A DNA stretch of 64,000 nt from JABAAI01 sp965242745 (GTDB lineage: Bacteria; Spirochaetota; Leptospiria; Leptospirales; Leptonemataceae), in NCBI GenBank assembly GCA_965242745.1, contig CBDETG010000107.1:62001-126000 (forward strand), written 5' to 3'. How positions within the stretch are numbered: position 1 is the stretch's first letter; each line of letters opens with the position of its first letter. Made by a program: the position numbers and the translations under genes. The notes beneath the pieces were generated by a model, which did no database searches, was not told the origin of the DNA, and saw nothing but the letters and a program-made list of their open reading frames with translations. Positions 19,261 to 27,399 of the stretch are shown piece by piece.

Positions 19261-19731
19261 ATGATTGATAGATTGCATTATACCCCATCGCACATAGCTA
19301 ATTTTTTCTTAGGGAAAGAAGATCATGATATAAGCAATTTGAAGCTTAATAAGTTAGTATATATCTCTGTAGGCTTTTCATTAGCGATATTGGACAAAGA
19401 TTTATTTAAGGAAGATATTGAAGCATGGCGTTATGGGCCTGTGATTCCATCTTTATACCATGAATTTAAAGGCTATGGCGCTACCATAATACGGGTATTT
19501 TCCAAACAAAAGGGCAAGGATTACCCAAAAATTGAAGCTAAAGAAGATAAAGATGTGATAGATGTTTTAGGTATAGTGTGGCAGTATTACAAAGGGAAAT
19601 CGGGACTAAATCTCATACATTTAACTCACGAAGTAGGAACGCCTTGGGATATAGCTTTTAAGCCCAATAAAAACAACATTATCAGCCGGGAAGCAATGAA
19701 AACTTACTATTCTGTACTTTTTGATGACTGA
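19261..19731 (+). CDS. Panacea-domain (DUF4065, SocA-like) protein, putative antitoxin
   Basis: 156 residues from an ATG preceded by CAGGAGAGG. The opening LHYTPSHIANFFL, then KLNKLVYISVGFSL and EAWRYGPVIPSLYHEFK, is the hallmark pattern of the Panacea/DUF4065 domain, whose members act as antitoxins for very different toxins in PanAT systems. The C-terminal half is full length for the domain. Immediately downstream is a broken gene with membrane spans, which would be the toxin. A 33-base direct repeat at the junction shows that the two genes once overlapped. Confidence 0.8.
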   Translation: MIDRLHYTPSHIANFFLGKEDHDISNLKLNKLVYISVGFSLAILDKDLFKEDIEAWRYGPVIPSLYHEFKGYGATIIRVFSKQKGKDYPKIEAKEDKDVIDVLGIVWQYYKGKSGLNLIHLTHEVGTPWDIAFKPNKNNIISREAMKTYYSVLFDD

Positions 19732-19803
19732 TAAAATATAACCTACGCTAATTACAACAGCGCTAGAGCTAACTATTCTGTACTTTTGATGACTGATAAA
19801 ATA
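19706..19803 (+). repeat. Direct repeat of the antitoxin/toxin junction (19706-19738 and 19772-19803)
   Basis: The two copies begin ACTATTCTGTAC and end GATGACTGATAAAATA, differing by one T. The first copy ends the Panacea gene; the second starts the downstream gene. In the ancestral arrangement the stop TGA and start ATG would sit inside the shared GATGACTGA, an eight-base overlap; the duplication pulled them 57 bases apart. Confidence 0.75.
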
Positions 19804-20122
19804 GATAAAGTTAGGGAGAGAGCAAGCGAAGATTCTTTAGCAATCGATAATTTTGGCAAACAATCCGTGTTTGAACAAGCCAGACAAAATCAAGACGATC
19901 TTGAAGCAAGCATGAGCGAAAAACGCAGAGGCTGAAAATAGCTCATCATACCATTGTATATAGCTTTATAGGCTTGCTGGTGTCTGTTATGTTTGTGGGT
20001 GTTATTATGTGGTTTGATCCGAAAAAATTAGATTTGTATATCTATTTCACATCGGCTTTGCTTCCTTATTCAGCGTCCTAACTCTTGCTTTCGGTTTCGT
20101 TGCTGGCAGTTCTATCGATTAG
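19789..20122 (+). pseudogene. Broken membrane-protein partner of the Panacea gene (putative PanT-type toxin)
   Basis: The first frame gives 48 residues (MTDKIDKVRERASEDS...EKRRG) and stops at 19935. In the next frame the sequence continues without a gap as LKIAHHTIVYSFIGLLVSVMF, a membrane span, to a stop at 20081; a third frame supplies a second hydrophobic stretch (FSVLTLAFGFVAGSSID) ending at 20122. Two frameshifts thus separate pieces of what reads as one small protein with a coiled N-terminus and two membrane spans. Membrane-active toxins are known among Panacea partners. Toxin loss with antitoxin retention is the likely state. Confidence 0.6.
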
Positions 20123-20148
20123 TTTTTCAGTCTTTATCGGCTTCTACC

Positions 20149-21396
20149 TTGACAGATTGGCTTTGGAAAAGCGCTCTTGCCGTTGCTCCTGGGGGCGTGC
20201 ATTCTCCTGTACGCGCCTTCCATGCTGTAGGCGGCGAGCCTGTCTTTTTTAAGAAGGCTAAGGGGGCGAGGCTATGGGATCTCCAAGACAAAGATTATAT
20301 TGATTTTTGCATGGGCTTTGGGCCGCTTATTTTAGGGCATTCTCCTCCAGAGCTTGTTGCGATTCTAAGCTCTGTTTTGGAAGAAGGCGCATGGCCTCTA
20401 GGGGCTTGTGAGCCTTATTCTTTGGCCTTGGCGCAGTGGCTTTGCCGGGAAATACCTTGGATTGAAAAGATTCGCTTTGTTTCTTCTGGCACGGAGGCCG
20501 TGATGAGCGCTGTTCGTTTGGCCCGCGCTTATACTGGCCGTAAGGGGCTTCTCAAATTTGAAGGCAGCTATCATGGTCATGTGGATTCTCTTCTCGTAAA
20601 AGCGGGCTCTGGGCTGGCTGGGAGCAGCGCTATGGACAGCGCAGGCATAGGGTCTTGTGCGCAGGATACCTATATTCTGCCTTTGCATGATGAGCAGGCG
20701 CTGGAAGATTTTTTTGCACGCAAGGGGCGGGAATTAGCGTTGGTTTTGATTGAGCCTTTGCCTGCCAATTATGGGCTTTTGATCCAAGCCGAGAGCTTTT
20801 GGTGGAAGCTAAGCAGGCTTGCCAGGGAATACGGCGCGCTTGTGCTCTTTGACGAAGTGATCAGCGCATTTCGGGTTGGTCTGCAGGGGATGGCCGGAAT
20901 TTTAGGGATACAACCAGATATCCTATGCTTGGGAAAAATTATTGGAGGCGGCTTTCCTATAGGCGCTTATGGCGCAAAAAAGGAGCTGATGGATATGGTG
21001 GCGCCCTCTGGGCCGGTATACCAGGCGGGCACTTTGAGCGCTCATCCCCTTGCTATGCAGGCTGGTCTGGCTGTGCTCAAGCGATGCAAGAAAGACAACA
21101 TATACCAGGACTTAGGACAAAAAACAAAGTATTTCTGCTCTCGATTAGAGGGGCTCTTAAGCAAAGCTGAGCCGGAGGCATGGGAAATCATCCAATACGC
21201 TTCTTTATTCTGGATCAAAAGCAGTGGGAAGCAGGCCCCGCATAAGCAGAATTATGCTTCTCTTTTTCATAAATTTTTGCGGGCTTCCATCTATCTACCC
21301 CCCTCTGCCTATGAAGTGGCTTTCTTAAGCGCTGCCCATACAAAGGCTCTCTTGGATGAGGCATTGTGTAAAATAGAAGATGCGCTAAAAAGCTAA
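20149..21396 (+). CDS. hemL: Glutamate-1-semialdehyde 2,1-aminomutase
   Basis: 415 residues starting at a TTG (MTDWLWKSALAVAPGGVHSPVRAF); the VAPGGVHSPVRAF block is the standard HemL N-terminus, so the start cannot be much later. Motifs include SSGTEAVMSAVRLARAYTGR, SYHGH, FDEVISAFRVG, and the PLP lysine in LGKIIGGGFPIGAYG (about residue 263). The enzyme makes 5-aminolevulinate in the C5 route of haem synthesis. No other hem gene is in the window. Its 3' side adjoins MTase unit M2, which inserted about 105 bases after the stop without touching the gene. Confidence 0.92.
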   Translation: MTDWLWKSALAVAPGGVHSPVRAFHAVGGEPVFFKKAKGARLWDLQDKDYIDFCMGFGPLILGHSPPELVAILSSVLEEGAWPLGACEPYSLALAQWLCREIPWIEKIRFVSSGTEAVMSAVRLARAYTGRKGLLKFEGSYHGHVDSLLVKAGSGLAGSSAMDSAGIGSCAQDTYILPLHDEQALEDFFARKGRELALVLIEPLPANYGLLIQAESFWWKLSRLAREYGALVLFDEVISAFRVGLQGMAGILGIQPDILCLGKIIGGGFPIGAYGAKKELMDMVAPSGPVYQAGTLSAHPLAMQAGLAVLKRCKKDNIYQDLGQKTKYFCSRLEGLLSKAEPEAWEIIQYASLFWIKSSGKQAPHKQNYASLFHKFLRASIYLPPSAYEVAFLSAAHTKALLDEALCKIEDALKS

Positions 21397-21493
21397 GGCA
21401 TTGCAGGCAGGCTAAAAATACGGGCGCTATAAGCTTGAGTGCGCTAAAAGTCAGATTTATAGCATCTTATCAGTCAGTGAAGAAAAAACCGTA

Positions 21494-21501
21494 TAGAGAG
21501 C
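21494..21501 (+). repeat. Target-site duplication of unit M2 (with 23174-23181)
   Basis: TAGAGAGC stands directly outside the left end of M2, and the identical eight bases at 23174-23181 stand directly outside its right end. Confidence 0.75.
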
Positions 21502-21576
21502 GGGAACTATATACAAGAGTCTACTAAAAAGATTTCGCATGATTTGCGATCTTTGCCTTTATCGAAGCAAAGGCAT

Positions 21577-21766
21577 TTTTAGGGAAACCCTAAAATGCTG
21601 AACCTACCTTCACGGTAGGTGAAGTGCAGAGCATATCGAATGCTCTGCCTGAGGGCACCTTTATGGTGCCCGAAGTGCAAGAGTGCTGAACAAGCCTTTA
21701 TGGCTTGTGAAGTGCGGTGTGCATGGGCACACTGCCAGAGAGCGCATCGAGCACACTGCCTGGGGC
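21577..21766 (-). repeat. Hairpin array 3' of MTase M2
   Basis: Begins with the hairpin GCATTTTTAGGG/CCCTAAAATGC. Then, on the plus strand, come three perfect stems with five-base loops: CCTACC-TTCAC-GGTAGG (21603-21619), GGGCACC-TTTAT-GGTGCCC (21653-21671) and CAAGCC-TTTAT-GGCTTG (21691-21707). Each is preceded by CTGA and followed by GAAGTGC, while the stem sequences differ. A longer hairpin GCAGAGCAT/ATGCTCTGC lies between the first two. The same array, more decayed, lies 3' of M1. Confidence 0.7.
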
Positions 21767-21768
21767 AG

Positions 21769-23052
21769 CTAAGACTTATCAAAATGTTTCATAGCTTTTT
21801 TGATGGTCTCTAAGTCCGCCTTTACCCATTCATGCCTGCTTTGCAATTCCGTGTGTATGTACTTTTCCAGCTCTCTATATCTGGGAGTCAGTTTTTTATG
21901 CTCCAGCTTATAGCCCCTGTTTGGATCGCTGGTCTGGTAGCTGTTTAGGCGTTTTTGTATGTCACGCGCGATGCCTACTTTGTATTCGTCTTTGAAAAGC
22001 TTTTTGTTGGATATGACATAGACGTATTTTTGCTCTATGTCTGTCTGTCTGCGATCTGTTCTTTTGGGCGGGTCTGTACTGTAAGCTATACCTAAGTCAA
22101 AGCCTTTATGCTTGCCAAAAAGTTCTGTGTCGCTTTGCGCTTCTAACTCTTTAGCCAAGCGCATGTTGACCAGCTCATAGGCTTTATGACTGACGTCAAT
22201 ACCTACCCACTTGCGCCCCAGTTTTTCAGCTGCTATACAAGTGGTAGCGCAGCCGCAAAATGGGTCCAGCACAAGCTCGCCTTTTTTGCTGCTTGCTTGG
22301 ATGATACGCTCCAGCAAAGCAAGCGGCTTTTGCGTAGGATAGCCGGTGCGTTCTTTTGCTTGAGAGTTTAGTATTGAGATTTCCCAAATATCACGCATAG
22401 ACTTTTCCCGACTAGAGTCTACATATTCTTGCCTTACAACTCTCCCTTTTTCAGTAGTTGAAAACCTTTTACCTTTATGTTTTGACTTTGGGCTATAGGG
22501 TTCTGTTTGCTGATTAAAATAATTATTTTCTGACTGAGAATAGAATAATATAATGTCGTGCATTCTTTGGAAATTTTTAGTAGCCCCTGTCCATCTCTGA
22601 TAGCCCCATACAATCTCATTCCTAAAATTCTTCTCTCCAAAGACGCAATCCAGAAGTATTTTGAGATAATGAGACATTGTGGGATCGCAGTGCAAATATA
22701 AACTGCCAGTGTTTTTTAGTATCCGGTGGCATTCTATAAGCCGTATAGCCATGTAGGCAAGATAGCAGAAGTTATACTTGTTGCCATAATTCCTTATGCC
22801 CATAAGGAAGCTGTATAGCCCGTCTCGGTCTTCTTGGATGGTCTTTAGCCATTCTTCTTTTAGGTCTTCTTCTCTGAAATAATCCTTGAAGCTTGCGCCT
22901 TCTGCGTGGCTGCCTATAGGCGCCGTAAAGACTTTCTTTTTATTGAAGGGCGGGTCTAAGTAGATCAAGTCTACGCATTTGGAGTTTATGCCTTGCAATA
23001 TGTCTATGTTGTCCTTGCAATAAATGGATCTGTTCTCTAAGTTGCTTTTCAT
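21769..23052 (-). CDS. Beta-class DNA methyltransferase fused to GIY-YIG domain, copy M2
   Basis: 427 residues from the shared start MKSN; the frame remains open 27 codons upstream through the conserved leader, which I take as untranslated. DPPF (33-36) and DPFCGCATT flank a specificity region unlike those of the paralogues (it begins GYQRWTGATKNFQRMHD). The C-terminal GIY-YIG-type domain (KYVYVISNKKLFKDEYKVGIARD) is of the second subtype, shared with M3 and different from M1 and M4. Key residues Y, R (QKRLNS) and E (ELEKYI) are kept. No frameshifts or stops. It lies inside a TIR-bounded unit with an 8-bp target duplication, in the gap between hemL and a bactofilin operon. Confidence 0.88.
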   Translation of the reverse strand: MKSNLENRSIYCKDNIDILQGINSKCVDLIYLDPPFNKKKVFTAPIGSHAEGASFKDYFREEDLKEEWLKTIQEDRDGLYSFLMGIRNYGNKYNFCYLAYMAIRLIECHRILKNTGSLYLHCDPTMSHYLKILLDCVFGEKNFRNEIVWGYQRWTGATKNFQRMHDIILFYSQSENNYFNQQTEPYSPKSKHKGKRFSTTEKGRVVRQEYVDSSREKSMRDIWEISILNSQAKERTGYPTQKPLALLERIIQASSKKGELVLDPFCGCATTCIAAEKLGRKWVGIDVSHKAYELVNMRLAKELEAQSDTELFGKHKGFDLGIAYSTDPPKRTDRRQTDIEQKYVYVISNKKLFKDEYKVGIARDIQKRLNSYQTSDPNRGYKLEHKKLTPRYRELEKYIHTELQSRHEWVKADLETIKKAMKHFDKS

Positions 23053-23181
23053 ATTTTTCTGTAAAAAAGTGGGGCTTAGCCAATCCTTCCAGCCCTTGCA
23101 TGTCTTATTATTTATAGCTCTAAGCGCCTGCAAGCTTTTCTATTCGTTTTAAGCGGGCTGTTGTATTGATCCCTAGAGAGC

Positions 23182-23533
23182 GGAAAAAAAAGTAAAAAAG
23201 GCTTGCAATTTCCAGAGCGCCTAAGAAGATACGAGTGATTTTTAAAATAGAATTGTTTCTGTAAGTGGATTTCCCCGCTTGGCTTATTCTTTTTTCTATT
23301 CCGATAAGTCTTGTAGGGATTTTTGCTTACGGGTGTTCTCCTTATCTTGCCGGGTCTTGAAACAGGCCCGGCATTCTTTGTAGACGCTAGAAGGGCTGCT
23401 CTAAGCCAAGCTCGCATGGCCGTGTAATCAAAAACGGCAATCATCCTATTTTCCCGCATACTAAAGAAAAAAGCTATCCTGTGCTTGGCAAAAATGCTTG
23501 CCAGGAAAAGAGGATAGCTCTTGCATAGCGTAG
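23182..23533. other. Intergenic region with two inverted repeats before the bactofilin operon
   Basis: Contains GCCGGG/CCCGGC at 23349-23372 and a nested structure AGCTATCCT/AGGATAGCT at 23472-23519 enclosing TTGGCA/TGCCA. The second lies just before the start of the next gene, where it could shape the leader or act as a terminator for transcripts entering from the left. An open minus-strand frame here (23112-23459) lacks any protein-like feature. Confidence 0.45.
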
Positions 23534-24334
23534 ATGTTAGATTTGACAGATAGACAGCGCAAAGAAGCAGAAAAGATTTTACGCTATCTGAAAAAAATGG
23601 AAGATATCATTGTGACTTCTCCCAGCGCAGAGCAGAAGGAGAGGCTGAGAAGGGACCTTGTTATTTACAAGAGAGACCTTGCGCGGCGTATCCCTAATCT
23701 GGATGTGCATAACAAAAGAGCAGCTGAGATTGCCTCTTTGCTTGGAATAGAATTGGATAAGACAGCATCTTCTCCGACGAGCCCCAACAACCGCAAAATA
23801 GGAGAGCTCCTTGCCGCTATCCCTATCAAGCAGGCAAGCCCCCGCTGTTATGACTCTGAAATTAACTTTTTATCTACAATCCTGCTCCTCGTGGAGAATG
23901 TCTACTGGCTTGCCTTATCGCCGCACCATTGCCATTTAGATTTCTCCCATGCTTCCAAAAGAGACAGTCTGCGCATGAAGCTGGACAATGCCTTACGCAG
24001 CCTCAAAAGCTTGGTAGACACGATTGAAGAAACCCTAAGCTTGGATCAGGCCGATTCTCACAAGAAGCTTATGGATATTAAGGGGCGCTACACGCGCTCT
24101 TTAGTAATGGAAACAAATGGCTTTATGACTGAGACCAGAAACTTTTTAAGAGACCTACTGCATGGTGATAATTACAAGAGAAGCTCTTTGCAAAATCCGC
24201 ATGAAAGGATTAGGATAGGGCAGCTGCATAAGGAGGCTGCCACAATAGACGGTAAAACGGTAAGAGAAGCTCTGAGTGAGTTTTGCGCATTGTGTGAAGA
24301 ATCAATCGAATATTTGGCTCTGCCCAGGCTCTAA
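23534..24334 (+). CDS. Conserved hypothetical protein upstream of bactofilin
   Basis: 266 residues, helical and charged (MLDLTDRQRKEAEKILRYLK...), no signal peptide, no membrane span, no motif I can name. The gap to the bactofilin gene is 45 bases and the strand is the same, so the two likely form an operon and may act together in cell shape or envelope assembly. The start ATG follows the hairpin at 23472-23519 by 14 bases. Confidence 0.6.
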   Translation: MLDLTDRQRKEAEKILRYLKKMEDIIVTSPSAEQKERLRRDLVIYKRDLARRIPNLDVHNKRAAEIASLLGIELDKTASSPTSPNNRKIGELLAAIPIKQASPRCYDSEINFLSTILLLVENVYWLALSPHHCHLDFSHASKRDSLRMKLDNALRSLKSLVDTIEETLSLDQADSHKKLMDIKGRYTRSLVMETNGFMTETRNFLRDLLHGDNYKRSSLQNPHERIRIGQLHKEAATIDGKTVREALSEFCALCEESIEYLALPRL

Positions 24335-24379
24335 ACAGAAACATAAGCATCATAATGCTGCAATAATGAGGTGAAAACT

Positions 24380-24823
24380 ATGGCGCTTGTCAAGACGGCA
24401 TCTGAGGTAACCAATTCTACTATAGGAGAAAATTCCTACTTCAATGGACGTTTTTTTATCAATGGGTCTTTGAAAATAGACGGCAAATATGAGGGACAGT
24501 CTTTGCGTGTAGATCAGCTTTACATAGGTCCCACTGGCAAGGTCAAAACGAATGTGCAGGCCTCTTCTGTTATTGTGGAAGGCTCAGTTATTGGCAATAT
24601 CAAGGCTGCAAATAGGGTGATGCTTTTGCCTACAGCGCGCGTTTTAGGAGATATCAGCACTCCAGAACTGATCATTCAAAACGGCGTAATATTGGAAGGC
24701 AGGTGTATGATAAGCCACGACTTGAAACATTCGGCGCGCTCTTATATAGAAGGAGAATATCATCGCGACAGCCTTGCCTTTGAAAAACTCTTTAACCTGA
24801 ACGGGAAACGAAGCCCACGCTAA
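24380..24823 (+). CDS. Bactofilin (DUF583), copy 1
   Basis: 147 residues from the ATG of MALVKTASEV, preceded by GAGGTG; a GTG three codons earlier is an alternative. The middle shows the bactofilin beta-helix pattern: NSYFNGRFFINGSLKIDGKYEG, then IGPTGKVKTNVQASSVIVEGSVIGNI and LLPTARVLGDI. Bactofilins polymerise without nucleotide into membrane-associated filaments that guide peptidoglycan remodelling. It lies between an unknown gene and a pdxA-like gene. A second bactofilin is at 29045, beside a peptidoglycan peptidase. Confidence 0.88.
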   Translation: MALVKTASEVTNSTIGENSYFNGRFFINGSLKIDGKYEGQSLRVDQLYIGPTGKVKTNVQASSVIVEGSVIGNIKAANRVMLLPTARVLGDISTPELIIQNGVILEGRCMISHDLKHSARSYIEGEYHRDSLAFEKLFNLNGKRSPR

Positions 24824-24831
24824 GTATAACT

Positions 24832-25923
24832 TTGACATCTCTTATTTGCATTGTAGGAGGCGATCCGGCCGGCATAGCGCCGCAGCTGATTGCTGAGAGT
24901 CTGGCTGGTATTTTTTCTCAAGCTGCTTTTGACAAGTCCAAGGCGCCCAGCTTTCTGTATTTCAGCACTGCAGGTAAAAGGCATAATGAAGAGATCCAAA
25001 GGCTTTGCGCAAAAGTATCTTTCCCCTGCTGGGAGCTCTTCCCCTGTCTGCCCTTAGGCGCACAAGAGCGGGAAAAATTAGATGCGGCAAAGCAAGGCGC
25101 TTTTTTTTTGTATGACATTTGCTCACAAAGACATCCTCTCTCAAAGATGAGGGAGCAGCCCTATATAGAGATAGCGCCTGGGGAGCCAAGCCAAGAAAGC
25201 GGCCGCCTTGCTTTTAGAGCCCTGCAGGAGGCTTGTAATTTCGCTGAGCTTTATGGGATCAAGGCAATGGTGACAGCGCCTCTTTCCAAAGAGTGGGTGA
25301 TTCGAAGTGGAGAGAAGGATTTTTGCGGCCATACGGAATATCTAAGCAAACGCTTTGGCTGTGAGACCCTTATGCTTATGCACGGGAAGGAGCTAAGCGT
25401 AATCCCGCTTAGTGGACATATCCCTCTAAGGCGAGCGCCGCAGGTACTCAAACAAAATGTAAAAAAAACAAGTCTCTTGTATATCTTAAAACAAGTGCAG
25501 AACATGGATGCAAGCTACAAGGAGCGGCCATGGGCCTTGTGCGCTCTAAACCCCCATGCGGGTGAGGGGGGGCTTATAGGCAAAGAAGAGCTCTGGCTGC
25601 GCAAATGGCGCAGGGAGCTTTGCGCATATGGTCTGCTTGTAGAGGGGCCTTTATCTGCCGATGCTATATTCATGCAAGACAATCTTAGGAAATACCGCTT
25701 AGTGCTGGGCTGCTACCATGACCAAGTTCTGATTCCCTTCAAAGCTTTGGAGGCTTACAGAGGGATCAACTGCACCATAGGCCTGCCTTTCCTGCGCACA
25801 AGCCCGGCTCATGGCACTGCTTATGCTCTGGCCCTTGCCTCAAGTCAGAGCAGGGAAAAAGTGGATGCGCAAAGTATGACTGCCGCCTTAGATGTGGCTA
25901 TCCAAGACTGCCTTGCATCTTAA
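24832..25923 (+). CDS. pdxA: 4-hydroxythreonine-4-phosphate dehydrogenase-like protein (PdxA family)
   Basis: 363 residues from a TTG eight bases after the bactofilin stop (LTSLICIVGGDPAGIAPQL). PdxA landmarks are present: GDPAGI, GHTEYL with the metal-binding histidine, LNPHAGEGG, GPLSADAIF, and CYHDQVLIPFK. The enzyme oxidises 4-phosphohydroxy-threonine in DXP-dependent vitamin B6 synthesis. Some family members act on related substrates, and no other B6 gene is here, so the exact reaction is not certain. The non-ATG start is supported by the motif lying only ten residues in. Confidence 0.85.
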   Translation: MTSLICIVGGDPAGIAPQLIAESLAGIFSQAAFDKSKAPSFLYFSTAGKRHNEEIQRLCAKVSFPCWELFPCLPLGAQEREKLDAAKQGAFFLYDICSQRHPLSKMREQPYIEIAPGEPSQESGRLAFRALQEACNFAELYGIKAMVTAPLSKEWVIRSGEKDFCGHTEYLSKRFGCETLMLMHGKELSVIPLSGHIPLRRAPQVLKQNVKKTSLLYILKQVQNMDASYKERPWALCALNPHAGEGGLIGKEELWLRKWRRELCAYGLLVEGPLSADAIFMQDNLRKYRLVLGCYHDQVLIPFKALEAYRGINCTIGLPFLRTSPAHGTAYALALASSQSREKVDAQSMTAALDVAIQDCLAS

Positions 25924-25946
25924 AAAAGAACCTTTTACAAGGCGAA

Positions 25947-26372
25947 ATGGATTTACAAGCGCTGCTTCTGCCACTTTTTGCTTTCTGGCTGCTGGCCTTG
26001 CTTTTGCTTTTTATGCGGTGGGATATAAGCTGGCTTTGGAAAATTGCCTCTGCTGTCGTGTTTTTATTTTATCTTAACTGGTTTTGGTCAGATATCTATC
26101 ATGTCTACTATATTTACCGTTCCCGCTTTAGCTTAGAGTTCTTTCGCTTTTTAGAGCATGCTTTCAAATTGCTTCCTTTGCTGCTTTTATTAGCTTGGCC
26201 CCCTGTGCTTCTTATGGCATACAATGCTGGCAGCAGACGCACGTCAGAGGGCATTGTTAGTAAAATGCTTTTGGTGACGCTTTTTTATTGGCTTTTCTGG
26301 TTTAGTAAGGACTATTGGGGCTTGTTTCTAGAGCATTGGTCTTTGCGCGATCTCTTCCAATCTCTCCTATGA
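25947..26372 (+). CDS. Small integral membrane protein, unknown function
   Basis: 141 residues, very hydrophobic, with about four predicted spans (LLLPLFAFWLLALLLLFM; SAVVFLFYLNWFW; LLPLLLLLAWPPVLLMAY; LLVTLFYWLFWFS). No family recognised. It follows the pdxA-like gene by 23 bases on the same strand and is likely the last gene of that operon. Confidence 0.55.
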   Translation: MDLQALLLPLFAFWLLALLLLFMRWDISWLWKIASAVVFLFYLNWFWSDIYHVYYIYRSRFSLEFFRFLEHAFKLLPLLLLLAWPPVLLMAYNAGSRRTSEGIVSKMLLVTLFYWLFWFSKDYWGLFLEHWSLRDLFQSLL

Positions 26373-26570
26373 TTCTTTCTATTGTTCTTGTTCTTGTCTG
26401 AGACTTTGGCGCTTAGGGCTTTTGTCTAAGAAATGTGTTGCTATGTCTTTTTTCCAATGAAGACATAAGTAAGCGTCTACCTGCGCTAAAGCAAGCGGGG
26501 ATCACAAGTCGCAAGCAAGAAAGCAAAAGCATTGCCGGAGAAAAGAACCTAGTATTGCTGCCTGCCAGCT

Positions 26571-27152
26571 CTAAGATAGATGCGTCTTCATAGCCTTATG
26601 CAGTTCTCTGCGAAACATGGGAATCACCTCCTTTTCAAACCAAGGGTTTTTTTGGAACCATCCTATATTACGAGGCGAGGGGTGGGGCAGAGGGAAGTAA
26701 GGGCTATAGCTATGGGCTTTAGGGACTATCTCGCTTAAACGCAGGCCTTGCTCCTTCTTAATGTAAAAATTACACGCATAAGAACCTACCAAAATAATAA
26801 GCTTCAGATGCCTAAGGCTCTGCAAAAGCGGCGGGTGCCACTTTGGAGCGCAGGCCTTAGGAGGAGGCAGATCACCGGAGCTGCCTTTCCCTGGATAACA
26901 AAAGGCCATAGGTATGATGGCAAATATACTAGTATCATAAAAGCAGTCCCTGTCTACCTGCATCCAAGAGCGCAGGCGATTTCCGCTTGGATCATTCCAT
27001 GGTATCTTACTTCTATGCACTCGTATCCCGGGAGCTTGGCCTATGATCAAAATACGCGCAGCAGGATGAGCGCGCAGGATAGGATTAGGGGCAAAGGGGA
27101 GCTCTTCTTTGCAGAGTTGGCAGGCAGCTATTTCTTTGAGTAAAGCTTGCAT
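26571..27152 (-). CDS. Uracil-DNA glycosylase superfamily protein
   Basis: 193 residues. IIGQAPGIRVHRSKIPWNDPSG is the motif 1 region of the UDG superfamily (GQAPG), LIILVGSYA the following strand, and PLPHPSPRN the C-terminal DNA-minor-groove motif. Two cysteines near the N-terminus (CQLC) resemble one half of a family 4/5 iron-sulfur ligand set, but the other half is not evident. The protein type found as a stand-alone UDG-family protein fits in length. Probable base-excision repair; substrate not assured. Confidence 0.8.
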   Translation of the reverse strand: MQALLKEIAACQLCKEELPFAPNPILRAHPAARILIIGQAPGIRVHRSKIPWNDPSGNRLRSWMQVDRDCFYDTSIFAIIPMAFCYPGKGSSGDLPPPKACAPKWHPPLLQSLRHLKLIILVGSYACNFYIKKEQGLRLSEIVPKAHSYSPYFPLPHPSPRNIGWFQKNPWFEKEVIPMFRRELHKAMKTHLS

Positions 27153-27399
27153 AAGTCAGCGCATAGATCAGCTCCTCCAGCAGCTAAGGGCAGGCGGCAT
27201 AAGCTTTTGCGCATACTGCTTTTGCTTTGCTATGCTGCAGACACAATGTCCTTTTAGCAAGAAAATTAACGCATGCGCGTTTTGTATTATATAAGAAGCA
27301 ATGTCCTTTTGCTGGTTTTCTTGGCAAGGGCTGCGCTTTGTTCTATGACTAATAATGCAGGATATATATGTGCGCAGAGAGTCTATGCTAATGCAAAAT

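Larger units (their letters stand above)
21502..23173 (-). mobile_element. MTase-GIY-YIG unit M2 with TIRs and 8-bp target duplication
   Basis: The left end at 21502-21530 starts GGGAACTATATACAAGAG. The right end at 23147-23173, read inward, starts GGGATCAATACAACAG, a more diverged version. TAGAGAGC is repeated exactly outside both ends. Inside are a terminator-like hairpin (ATGATTTGCGATC), a ~190-base hairpin array, the MTase gene and its shared leader (AAGCTTGCAGGCGCTTAG read on the minus strand). Length 1672 bp, longer than M3 or M4 because of the hairpin array between gene and end. No transposase. Confidence 0.8.

Noticed and set aside
23112..23459. 115-codon minus-strand frame beside M2
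   Set aside because: Overlaps the MTase leader and intergenic hairpins; composition is not protein-like and no family is suggested.
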